Part shown: piece by piece, positions 1 through 5,289 of the stretch | How the letters are laid out: every line of letters starts with the position of its first letter | Position numbering within the stretch: position 1 is the stretch's first letter | The notes under the pieces: model-generated | What the model was told of the DNA's origin: nothing | Seen by the model: the letters and a program-made list of their open reading frames with translations, nothing else | The model's database searches: none | Assembly (NCBI GenBank): GCA_016868515.1 | Contig: VGGM01000136.1 | Span: 1 to 5,289, forward strand | Source: Bacteroidota bacterium | GTDB taxonomy: Bacteria > Bacteroidota > Bacteroidia > Bacteroidales > VadinHA17 | DNA length: 5,289 nucleotides | Reading direction: 5' to 3' | Program-made: the position numbers and the translations under genes

Positions 1-1364
1 GCAGCCTCAATAATTGCCTTTTCGGCCTTCTCCCAGTTCTCGTTGCTGCCGATATACTTCTCTGTATTAACAGGATCGCGCAGTGATATCTGGGCTGTAA
101 ACTCTTCGAACCTTAGCACTTTGAAGATGTACTGAACCAGTTCAATTATGCTTTTGAACTCCTCCTTGAGCTGGTCGGGCCTGCAGAAGTGGTGAGCATC
201 ATCCTGGGTGAAACTCCTTACCCTGGTGAGCCCATGCAGCTCACCGCTCTGCTCGTACCGGTAAACAGTTCCGAATTCGGCCAGCCTGAGCGGCAAATCC
301 TTGTATGAATGAACAGTGGCATTGTAAATCTCGCAGTGGTGCGGACAATTCATCGGTTTAAGCATAAACTGCTCACCCTCCTGGGGCGTGGTTATCGGTC
401 TGAAGCTGTCAGCGCCGTACTTCTCGTAATGACCCGAAGTTTTATAGAGATTAACATTACCGATGTGAGGGGTGGCAACCATCTTGTAACCCCTCTGCTT
501 CAATACCTTAACCATAAAGTCGATAAGCTGCATCCTCAGTTCTGCACCTTTGGGAAGCCACAGGGGCAGGCCCATACCTACCTTCTGGGAATAGGCAAAA
601 AGCTCAAGTTCCTTTCCTATCCGGCGGTGGTCTCTCTTTCTTGCTTCCTCAAGGAATAGCATGTAATCGTCAAGCATTTTCTGCTTCGGAAAGGTGATGC
701 CATAAATCCTGGTCAGCATTTTGCGGTTCTCATTGCCCCTCCAGTATGCTCCTGCCAGGCTGAGCACTTTTATTGCCCTTATGGGCTCGGTTGAAGGCAG
801 GTGAGGGCCACGGCACAGGTCGGTGAAGTTTCCGTGTGTATAAAGGGAGATGGTTCCGTCTTCAAGTTCAGAGATAAGCTCAGTTTTGTATTCATCGCCC
901 TTCTTTCCGAACAGACTCAGGGCATCCTGTTTGTTTATGTCACTTCTTCTGTATTCACTGTTACCTGATGCAAGTTCCTTCATTCTGGCCTCAATAACCG
1001 GCAGATCGGCCTCGGTTATGACTTTCCCGGCTCCCGGATCGATATCATAATAGAATCCGTTTTCTATTGCCGGACCGATACCAAACTTCGTTCCGGGATA
1101 CAACGACTCAAGAGCCTCGGCCATCAGGTGTGCCGAGGAGTGCCAGAAGGCATGTTTGCCCTGCTCATCTTCCCATTTGTGAAGGAGAATGCGCGAGTCG
1201 CTGTTTATTGGCCTTGTTAAGTCAAACAATTCATCGTTGACGGTTACCGAAAGTACCTCTTTGGCAAGCCTGGAACTAATCTGTTCTGCAATTGCCAGCC
1301 CGGTAATCCCCTTCTCATATTCTCTTACCGTCCCGTCGGGGAAGGTTATCTTAATCATTTCCAT
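1..1364 (-). CDS. thrS: Threonyl-tRNA synthetase, N-terminal 454 codons (cut by window edge)
   Basis: This cytoplasmic class II enzyme charges tRNA-Thr with threonine and edits mischarged Ser-tRNA-Thr. Reading the minus strand from ATG at 1364 gives a TGS domain (about residues 1-62, beginning [17 protein letters not shown]), then the editing domain with its HxxxH motif (H75, H79) and C184/H188. These match E. coli H73, H77, C182 and H186 with a constant shift of two. The catalytic core follows: zinc ligands C340 (in MNCPHH) and H391 (in TQDDAH) and a motif 2 region ([18 protein letters not shown]). The third zinc ligand, motif 3 and the anticodon-binding domain lie beyond position 1; about 190 residues should be missing, judging from the usual length near 640-650. 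An in-frame ATG two codons later (1358) would give MIKITF, a common start in this family, so the exact start is open. No Shine-Dalgarno is evident. No frameshift is seen. Identity is near certain. Confidence 0.97.
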   Translation of the reverse strand, partial: MEMIKITFPDGTVREYEKGITGLAIAEQISSRLAKEVLSVTVNDELFDLTRPINSDSRILLHKWEDEQGKHAFWHSSAHLMAEALESLYPGTKFGIGPAIENGFYYDIDPGAGKVITEADLPVIEARMKELASGNSEYRRSDINKQDALSLFGKKGDEYKTELISELEDGTISLYTHGNFTDLCRGPHLPSTEPIRAIKVLSLAGAYWRGNENRKMLTRIYGITFPKQKMLDDYMLFLEEARKRDHRRIGKELELFAYSQKVGMGLPLWLPKGAELRMQLIDFMVKVLKQRGYKMVATPHIGNVNLYKTSGHYEKYGADSFRPITTPQEGEQFMLKPMNCPHHCEIYNATVHSYKDLPLRLAEFGTVYRYEQSGELHGLTRVRSFTQDDAHHFCRPDQLKEEFKSIIELVQYIFKVLRFEEFTAQISLRDPVNTEKYIGSNENWEKAEKAIIEA

Positions 1365-1381
1365 ATTTTAAAAAACAGGCT

Positions 1382-1407
1382 GCAAAGATAATCAAATTAT
1401 GCTTTGC
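1382..1407. repeat. Inverted repeat covering the thrS -7 box
   Basis: The left arm GCAAAGATAAT (1382-1392) and right arm ATTATgCTTTGC (1396-1407) are complementary over 11 base pairs around a 3-base centre, with one extra G at 1401. The left arm contains the whole thrS -7 box. Because it covers the promoter, it could be a protein-binding operator; it could also be a chance AT-rich palindrome. Its role is inferred only from position. Confidence 0.5.
1383..1390 (-). promoter_or_regulatory. Candidate thrS promoter, -7 box
   Basis: On the minus strand this reads TATCTTTG, an exact match to the Bacteroidota -7 consensus TAnnTTTG. It ends 18 bases before the thrS ATG at 1364, so transcription should start near 1376 and leave a leader of only about 12 nt. 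No good TTG -33 element is visible at the expected 19-21 base spacing. So short a leader leaves no room for an RNA operator of the kind known upstream of E. coli thrS, or for a T-box. Confidence 0.6.
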
Positions 1408-1461
1408 TACTGCATTGCACCTGATGAAACTGTTTCGGTGAATATCTGTTCGGGCGGCCGG

Positions 1462-1490
1462 TTGGCACGTTATTTGGATTGGTATGTTGG
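1462..1490 (+). promoter_or_regulatory. Weak candidate promoter for the PKD lipoprotein
   Basis: TATGTTGG at 1483-1490 matches TAnnTTTG except for one base, and a TTG at 1462-1464 lies 18 bases upstream, close to the usual -33 spacing. The ATG at 1509 follows 18 bases after the box, similar to the spacing at the other starts in this window. It is the least convincing promoter here. Confidence 0.35.
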
Positions 1491-1508
1491 ATTTAAAACC
1501 CTGTTATC

Positions 1509-2195
1509 ATGAAAAAGATATTCTACCCCCTGGCAATCATCCCCCTGCTCATCACCTCATGTGAGCTTGAACCCGATGCATATTTCTACACCGACAAGGT
1601 TGATGTGCTTGTAGGCGAGCCTGTTACATTTACAAACACTTCATACAATGCCTACCGTTTTGAATGGGATTTCGGCGATGGCAATCGCTCAACTGCAGTA
1701 AATCCGGTCTATTCCTACAACTCCACAGGTACCTTTCAGGTTATGCTAACAGCCATTACAAAAAGGGGAAACGCCAGTTACGCCTATCAGACTATAACTG
1801 TAAAGTACCCCACTACTCTTGAGGTTGAGGTGCTGGAGTACTTTGATGAATACCCGGTGACAGGTGCAAGTGTTCTTCTCTACCCGACCCTTGCAGACTG
1901 GGATAACGAGAGCAATGCGCTGGTTGAAGGGTTTACCAACAACTCGGGCAAAGTAATATTTACCAACCTAGGTACCTTTGTCTATTTCGTCGATGTTTGG
2001 GAGAAGGATCACAACAACTATACCCTGAGGGATGAAGATGTTGGATTCATTCGCACGCAGCAGCTTCTTCCGAACCAGATAAACAGGTTCGTTGCCTGGG
2101 TCGATTACGTAGGAGGAAAGGGTGAAGGCAGTGATGTGCGTGACCGCAAGATGGTGATTGTGAAGATGGAACGTAAGCATTCCGACAAGAAATAG
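1509..2195 (+). CDS. PKD-domain lipoprotein, envelope-anchored, function unknown
   Basis: The 228-residue product begins with a lipoprotein signal peptide: a KK n-region, a hydrophobic core, and the lipobox ITSC with the lipidated cysteine at residue 18. The mature start CELEPD is acidic, which in Bacteroidota can resemble the lipoprotein export signal for surface display; that placement is an inference. Residues about 29-99 form a PKD (Ig-like) domain with the diagnostic WDFGDG at 53-58 and the later YxxxGTFQVML strand. Residues about 104-200 look like a second beta-sandwich, similar to carboxypeptidase regulatory-like or transthyretin-like folds (VTGASVLLYP, then TNNSGKVIFTNL, then YFVDVWEKD). 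The tail is basic and ends HSDKK. PKD domains usually bind proteins or glycans, and there is no catalytic motif. The peptidase gene follows in the same direction after 88 bp, with its own promoter candidate. The specific role is unknown. Confidence 0.9.
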   Translation: MKKIFYPLAIIPLLITSCELEPDAYFYTDKVDVLVGEPVTFTNTSYNAYRFEWDFGDGNRSTAVNPVYSYNSTGTFQVMLTAITKRGNASYAYQTITVKYPTTLEVEVLEYFDEYPVTGASVLLYPTLADWDNESNALVEGFTNNSGKVIFTNLGTFVYFVDVWEKDHNNYTLRDEDVGFIRTQQLLPNQINRFVAWVDYVGGKGEGSDVRDRKMVIVKMERKHSDKK

Positions 2196-2254
2196 CCGAT
2201 AGTGATATTAGCCCATATGTTTTAGAATATTAAAATTGTAACTGATAAAAAGTC

Positions 2255-2262
2255 TATTTTTG
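2255..2262 (+). promoter_or_regulatory. Candidate promoter of the M14 peptidase gene, -7 box
   Basis: TATTTTTG matches the Bacteroidota -7 consensus exactly. The nearest upstream TTG (2236-2238) is 16 bases away, shorter than the usual spacing, so the -33 element is weak. A start near 2269 would give a leader of about 15 nt before the ATG at 2284. This box argues against translation starting at the upstream in-frame TTG at 2260, which lies within it. Confidence 0.55.
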
Positions 2263-2283
2263 GGTGTGATTAAAACTGCACCG

Positions 2284-3930
2284 ATGAAAAGAGACCTTTT
2301 TTCACTTATTGTTGCCATCGTAATTCTGTTTACCTGCATGTTGTCACTGCCAGCACAGGAATTCAGAATTCCTGAGGTGCTTCTCAGCAGGGCTGAAAAA
2401 ACAAATTTTGAAGAGACTTCCCTTAATGCCGATGTTGCTGCTTTCTGCGATGCTGTTGGCAGTATGAGTAACCTTGCCACGGTTCAGAGGTTCGGCAGGA
2501 CCAAAGACGGGAATGACCTGATAATGGTTATACTGGCCAGGCCCCGGATAACATCGGCTGAGGAGGCGCTGGCCTCGGGTAAACCTGTTATATACATCCA
2601 GGCGAATATCCATGCCGGGGAGGTGGAGGGAAAGGAGGCCTCGATTCAGTTGATCAGGGAGATATGTTTTGGTCATAAGGCCAGCCTGCTTGACAACCAG
2701 ATACTGATTTTCTGCCCCAACTACAATCCCGACGGCAATGACAAGCTGGCCGCCACCAACAGGCCATCACAGGGAGGCAGTCCGCTCCTCACAGGAGTCC
2801 GCTCCTCGGGTGAGGGTCTGGACCTCAACCGGGAAGGCATTAAGGCCGAAGCAATTGAAATGAAGTCACTTCTCAGTGGAATACTGCTGAAATGGGATCC
2901 GGTGCTTATGGTCGACCTTCATACCGACAATGGTTCGTGGCATGGATACGATCTGAACTATGCCCCTTCGTTTCTTTCGGCAGGGATGCCTGCAACAACT
3001 GCATACACAACCGGCAATCTTCTTCCGGAAGTTACACGCATGGTACTCGATCGCTCGGGGATGCCGATGTTCTATCACGGGTACCTGAGGTCAAGACCGG
3101 GGGAACCGGCGGCATTTTCAACCTATTCGCATCTGCCGCGGTATGTGGTTAACTACATGGGTTTAAGGAACAGGATGGCCATACTAAGTGAAACATTTGC
3201 CAATATAAAATTTGAGAGACGGGTGCTGAGCAATTACCTGTTTCTGGTGTCGGTTCTTGAATACACCAACGAATTCGGTAAGGAAATGATGGAGGTTGCA
3301 AGGCGGGCCGATGCCGAAACGGTTGAACTGATTGCCGGAAACAAGGGAGAGCTTACCAGGGGTGTCGCCTTCAGCATGGTTGCCGAACCGGAGAAGATTT
3401 CACTTCTTACCCGCGAAACTGAAAGCTACCGCGATGAAACCGGCCGCACCAGAACCCGGCCCACAGGAAGGACACACTGGGTGGACAGCGTTATACACAT
3501 GAACCGCTTTGAACCCAGGATTGTTACAAATGTACCCATGGGTTACTATTTTCCGGCTGAACTGAGCAATGTGGCCGGGAAGCTTGAAGAGCACGGGATT
3601 AAGGTTTCAGTTGTACAGAAGCGGGAGCGGATTAATGCTGAGGTGTTTACCATTACAAGGTTCACCCAGGCTCAACGTCCCTCGTATGGCGACCACCGCA
3701 CGGTTACGGTTGAAGGATCATTCAGCAGAAAACCGGTAAATATACCGGCGGGAAGCTATTTCGTCGATATGCGTCAGCCACTGGCATGGCTTGTATTATA
3801 TATGCTTGAGCCTCAGTCTGATGATGGTTTGCTTTTCTGGAATTATTTCGACAGCTACCTGATACCGCGGGGTGTTGAGACCAAACCTGTTGAGTTTCCT
3901 GTTCACAAGCTGATGCCTTCAGGCAAGTAG
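2284..3930 (+). CDS. Exported M14-family zinc carboxypeptidase-like protein
   Basis: The 548-residue product is a secreted or periplasmic metallopeptidase of family M14, whose members usually remove C-terminal residues from peptides or cleave cell-wall peptides. A signal peptide occupies residues 1-24 (MKRD, a long hydrophobic core, probable cleavage after SLPA). The catalytic domain covers roughly 50-330. Zinc ligands are H110 and E113 in NIHAGEVEGKEA and H213 in VDLHTDNG; N182-R183 in LDLNREG matches the substrate-carboxylate-binding Asn-Arg pair; E303 in LSETFANIKFERR is the probable general base. So all key residues are present. The last 200 or so residues form a C-terminal extension I cannot assign to a named domain. 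The ATG at 2284 is chosen over the in-frame TTG at 2260 because it gives a clean signal peptide and lies downstream of the -7 box. The substrate cannot be told from sequence. The lipoprotein gene precedes it; a strong hairpin follows the stop. Confidence 0.93.
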   Translation: MKRDLFSLIVAIVILFTCMLSLPAQEFRIPEVLLSRAEKTNFEETSLNADVAAFCDAVGSMSNLATVQRFGRTKDGNDLIMVILARPRITSAEEALASGKPVIYIQANIHAGEVEGKEASIQLIREICFGHKASLLDNQILIFCPNYNPDGNDKLAATNRPSQGGSPLLTGVRSSGEGLDLNREGIKAEAIEMKSLLSGILLKWDPVLMVDLHTDNGSWHGYDLNYAPSFLSAGMPATTAYTTGNLLPEVTRMVLDRSGMPMFYHGYLRSRPGEPAAFSTYSHLPRYVVNYMGLRNRMAILSETFANIKFERRVLSNYLFLVSVLEYTNEFGKEMMEVARRADAETVELIAGNKGELTRGVAFSMVAEPEKISLLTRETESYRDETGRTRTRPTGRTHWVDSVIHMNRFEPRIVTNVPMGYYFPAELSNVAGKLEEHGIKVSVVQKRERINAEVFTITRFTQAQRPSYGDHRTVTVEGSFSRKPVNIPAGSYFVDMRQPLAWLVLYMLEPQSDDGLLFWNYFDSYLIPRGVETKPVEFPVHKLMPSGK

Positions 3931-3938
3931 CAGAGAGT

Positions 3939-3979
3939 AAAAGAGAACGGCGCGGGAAAATTCCGCGCCGTTCTCTTTT
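3939..3979. terminator. Bidirectional intrinsic terminator between the M14 gene and the tRNA-Leu pair
   Basis: The arms 3939-3955 and 3963-3979 are perfectly complementary over 17 bp (AAAAGAGAACGGCGCGG and its complement) around a 7-base loop. The stem has a GC-rich top and an A/T-rich base, so each strand ends in TTCTCTTTT and can terminate transcription from either side. It starts 9 bases after the peptidase stop codon and ends one base from the mature 3' end of the first leucine tRNA. Confidence 0.9.
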
Positions 3980-3980
3980 G

Positions 3981-4064
3981 TGCCCAGGACAAGACTCGAA
4001 CTTGCACACCGTAACCGGCACCAGCCCCTCAAGCTGGCGTGTCTACCAATTTCACCACCTGGGC
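3981..4064 (-). tRNA. tRNA-Leu, anticodon GAG
   Basis: The minus strand folds into an 84-nt class II tRNA. The 7-bp acceptor pairs GCCCAGG (4058-4064) with CCTGGGC (3982-3988), and discriminator A is at 3981. The D arm reads GTGAAATTGGTAGACAC. The anticodon stem CCAGC/GCTGG encloses TTGAGGG, giving anticodon GAG (complement of 4028-4030), which reads CUC and CUU leucine codons. The long variable arm (CCG-GTTA-CGG) is typical of leucine tRNAs, and the T loop is TTCGAGT. No CCA is encoded, since the next bases are CAAAAG, so the tail must be added by nucleotidyltransferase. It is probably co-transcribed with the tRNA 9 bases upstream. Confidence 0.97.
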
Positions 4065-4073
4065 GGGTGGAAG

Positions 4074-4157
4074 TGCCCAGAACAGGACTCGAACCTGCAC
4101 ATCATTACTGACACTAGTCCCTGAAACTAGCGCGTCTACCAATTTCGCCATCTGGGC
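4074..4157 (-). tRNA. tRNA-Leu, anticodon CAG
   Basis: This is a second 84-nt class II tRNA on the minus strand. The acceptor GCCCAGA (4151-4157) pairs with TCTGGGC (4075-4081), and discriminator A is at 4074. The D arm is GCGAAATTGGTAGACGC. The anticodon stem CTAGT/ACTAG encloses TTCAGGG, giving CAG (complement of 4121-4123), which reads the CUG leucine codon. The variable arm pairs TCA with TGA, and the T arm is GCAGG-TTCGAGT-CCTGT. No CCA is encoded. It closely resembles the GAG tRNA next to it in acceptor, D arm and T loop, suggesting an old tandem duplication, while the anticodon stems and variable arms differ. It is first in the pair relative to the promoter. Confidence 0.97.
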
Positions 4158-4173
4158 CAGTTAGCTCAGAGCG

Positions 4174-4193
4174 CAGGGCTCAGGGCTCAGGCT
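4174..4193. repeat. Short tandem heptamer repeat in the tRNA leader
   Basis: The heptamer CAGGGCT occurs twice head to tail (4174-4187), followed by a shortened copy, CAGGCT (4188-4193). It lies 16 bp from the 5' end of tRNA-Leu(CAG), within the expected tRNA precursor leader. I see no coding role; it looks like a simple repeat made by slippage. Confidence 0.7.
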
Positions 4194-4234
4194 TGCAAAA
4201 AGAACCTGCTGCATGAACCTGTTCGCAGCGGCTG

Positions 4235-4242
4235 CAAAAGTA
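4235..4242 (-). promoter_or_regulatory. Candidate promoter of the tRNA-Leu pair, -7 box
   Basis: Read on the minus strand, this is TACTTTTG, an exact match to TAnnTTTG. Directly upstream is a run of ten T on that strand (4243-4252) and further AT-rich sequence, which could help as an UP-like element. A TTG (complement of 4258-4260) lies only 15 bases upstream, so the -33 spacing is poor. Transcription from near 4228 would give a leader of about 70 nt before the first tRNA. Confidence 0.55.
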
Positions 4243-4328
4243 AAAAAAAAATCAAAACAAGTTAATGTTTTATTCAAAAAGGGGAAAAATTGTTCACGCG
4301 TTACAGCAGAGTAAAAATAATTACACAT

Positions 4329-4368
4329 CAGGTACTCTTATGCAATTAAAAATTTAATTTTGTACCTG
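4329..4368. repeat. Nested inverted repeats at the lysC promoter
   Basis: The outer arms CAGGTAC (4329-4335) and GTACCTG (4362-4368) are perfect complements. Inside them lies a second perfect pair, AATTAAA (4344-4350) and TTTAATT (4353-4359), around a 2-base centre. The structure is lopsided: 8 unpaired bases on the left and 2 on the right between inner and outer arms. It spans the region between the expected -33 and -7 positions, so it may be an operator; if transcribed from further upstream it would form a long RNA stem instead. Confidence 0.5.
4355..4362 (+). promoter_or_regulatory. Candidate lysC promoter, -7 box
   Basis: TAATTTTG matches TAnnTTTG exactly, placing the start near 4369 and giving a leader of about 45 nt. 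No TTG is found at the expected -33 position. The rest of 4243-4354 is AT-rich with no open reading frame or RNA gene that I can recognise. Confidence 0.5.
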
Positions 4369-4376
4369 TGGTTTGA

Positions 4377-4400
4377 CCCGCCGGTGATGCGGGTTTTTTT
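4377..4400 (+). terminator. Terminator-like hairpin in the lysC leader (possible attenuator)
   Basis: CCCGC (4377-4381) pairs with GCGGG (4389-4393) around a 7-base loop and is followed at once by seven T (4394-4400), the layout of an intrinsic terminator. An A-T pair (4376 with 4394) can extend the stem. It lies after the candidate -7 box and 13 bases before the aspartate kinase ATG, so it would act on lysC's own transcript. The stem is short, so termination may be partial. Confidence 0.6.
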
Positions 4401-4413
4401 ATGGAAAACGAAA

Positions 4414-5289
4414 ATGAAAGTTTTTAAATTCGGAGGAACATCGGTTGGAAGCGCCGAGAGGATATCAGGGCTCATAGACCTTCTCAGGAACGGCGAGAGG
4501 AAGATGGTGGTGCTGTCGGCAATGGCCGGAACAACAAATTCTCTGGTTGAGATATCGGCAAATATCAGGGCTGGAAACCCGGCGAAAACGAGGGTTTTGA
4601 TTGCCGGGATGAGGAAGCAGTATCACAAGGTGGCCGATGAACTCTTCAGGGAGGAGAAGTTCAGGCGGGCCGGCCGGGAGATGACAGACAGCCATTTTGA
4701 CTATATAGAAAAATTTGAAACAGAGGGCTTTGGCGATAGCGATGAGAAGAAAATAATTGCCAGGGGAGAGCTTATTTCGACGGCACTTTTTCATATGCAT
4801 CTGCAGGAGTCGGGTGTGGCATCGGCCCTGGTTCCCGCACTGAATTTTATGAGGATTGACAAGGACGGTGAACCTGATTACTTCTACATTTCCCAGAACC
4901 TGGAAAGGGAAATGAGAGGATGCGCTGACGCTGAAATAATTATAACACAGGGTTTTATATGCAGAAACGTGGCCGGTGAGGTTGATAATCTCAGGCGCGG
5001 GGGCAGTGATTATACTGCTTCGATAATAGCTGCTGCACTGGGGGCCAGTGAGGTGCAGATATGGACCGACATAAGCGGCTTTCATAATAACGACCCGCGG
5101 TTTGTGGAAGGCACATCGGTAATAAGGGAACTCTCCTTCGCAGAGGCAGCAGAGCTGGCCTATTTCGGGGCGAAGATACTGCATCCCTCCACAATAAATC
5201 CGGCACGGGAAAAAAGGATCCCGGTTGTACTGAAGAACACCATGGAACCAGACGACAAAGGGACGTTGATATCAGATACCACCAGGCTG
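4414..5289 (+). CDS. lysC: Aspartate kinase, N-terminal 292 codons (cut by window edge)
   Basis: This enzyme phosphorylates aspartate with ATP, the first step towards lysine, threonine, methionine and diaminopimelate. The frame from ATG 4414 stays open to the right edge. The kinase domain shows the N-terminal signature KFGGTSVGS (residues 5-13), LSAMAGTTNSL (34-44), the ARGEL motif with E119, RGGSDYTA (195-202), WTDI (217-220), NNDPRFV (225-231) and ELSFAEAAELAYFGAKILHP (239-258). These, especially GFHNNDPR and AYFGAKILHP, resemble the monofunctional Bacteroidota LysC of about 440 residues more than ThrA, but the regulatory ACT domains and any fused homoserine dehydrogenase lie beyond the window, so fusion is not excluded. 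The start has an A-rich upstream stretch and no clear Shine-Dalgarno. A candidate promoter, inverted repeats and a terminator-like hairpin precede it. Confidence 0.93.
   Translation, partial: MKVFKFGGTSVGSAERISGLIDLLRNGERKMVVLSAMAGTTNSLVEISANIRAGNPAKTRVLIAGMRKQYHKVADELFREEKFRRAGREMTDSHFDYIEKFETEGFGDSDEKKIIARGELISTALFHMHLQESGVASALVPALNFMRIDKDGEPDYFYISQNLEREMRGCADAEIIITQGFICRNVAGEVDNLRRGGSDYTASIIAAALGASEVQIWTDISGFHNNDPRFVEGTSVIRELSFAEAAELAYFGAKILHPSTINPAREKRIPVVLKNTMEPDDKGTLISDTTRL

Noticed and set aside
309..1371. Three plus-strand open frames (309-659, 850-1050, 1189-1371)
   Set aside because: All lie opposite the conserved coding sequence of thrS, and their products show no known motif.
2260..2283. 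TTG at 2260 as an upstream start of the M14 peptidase
   Set aside because: It lies inside the -7 box and would add eight residues before a normal signal peptide; the ATG at 2284 gives a standard N-terminus.
2323..2340. Lipobox-like LFTC (C18) in the M14 signal peptide
   Set aside because: Threonine before the cysteine and phenylalanine at -2 fit a lipobox poorly, and a signal peptidase I site after SLPA follows six residues later.
4152..4182. Plus-strand stretch resembling the 5' half of a tRNA (GTTAGCTCAGAGCGC)
   Set aside because: The D-arm likeness comes from a small GCTC/GAGC palindrome; there is no anticodon arm, T arm or matching acceptor strand downstream.
4243..4413. Lysine riboswitch or T-box ahead of lysC
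   Set aside because: The predicted leader is only about 45 nt, and the AT-rich region before it shows none of the conserved junction or specifier elements these long RNAs need.
4401..4427. Eight-codon open frame MENENESF starting right after the T-run and overlapping the lysC start out of frame
   Set aside because: Considered as a leader peptide for attenuation, but it lies after the hairpin and has no lysine, threonine or methionine codons beyond its start. The A-rich sequence is more likely just the translation-initiation region of lysC.
4465..5184. A 239-codon open frame on the minus strand inside the aspartate kinase gene
   Set aside because: The plus strand of this region encodes unmistakable aspartate kinase motifs. 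The antisense translation is rich in Cys, His and Pro and shows no recognisable domain, as expected for a shadow frame.

Overview
The window looks like ordinary chromosomal DNA from a member of the Bacteroidota (Bacteroidetes), probably order Bacteroidales. Three things point there. Matches to the Bacteroidota -7 promoter box (TAnnTTTG) lie just upstream of four of the five transcription units, with a weaker match at the fifth. The starts lack clear Shine-Dalgarno sequences. The thrS, M14 peptidase and lysC products read like Bacteroidota family members. GC content appears moderate and coding is dense. I see no mobile element, CRISPR array, phage gene or defence cassette.

Layout. Positions 1-1364 (minus strand) hold the N-terminal 454 codons of threonyl-tRNA synthetase, cut by the left edge. 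A 144 bp divergent intergenic region carries the thrS promoter inside an inverted repeat, and a weaker promoter facing right. Positions 1509-2195 (plus) encode a small lipoprotein with a PKD domain and a second beta-rich domain. Positions 2284-3930 (plus) encode an exported M14 zinc carboxypeptidase-like enzyme with its own perfect -7 box. A 17 bp perfect hairpin at 3939-3979 separates it from two tandem leucine tRNAs (anticodons GAG and CAG) on the minus strand, and can act as a terminator for both converging units. The tRNA promoter is near 4235-4242. Positions 4158-4413 are non-coding: a short heptamer repeat, the tRNA promoter, an AT-rich stretch, nested inverted repeats overlapping a -7 box, and a terminator-like hairpin just before the next gene. 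Positions 4414-5289 (plus) hold the first 292 codons of aspartate kinase, cut by the right edge.

How the genes relate. The lipoprotein and the peptidase are both predicted to be exported and lie in the same direction 88 bp apart, so they may act together at the cell envelope, but each has its own promoter candidate and no shared substrate can be read from the sequence. thrS, the tRNA-Leu pair and lysC are housekeeping genes of translation and aspartate-family amino-acid synthesis. The most interesting part is the lysC leader, where an intrinsic-terminator-like hairpin sits between the candidate promoter and the start codon. No convincing new multi-gene system is visible.
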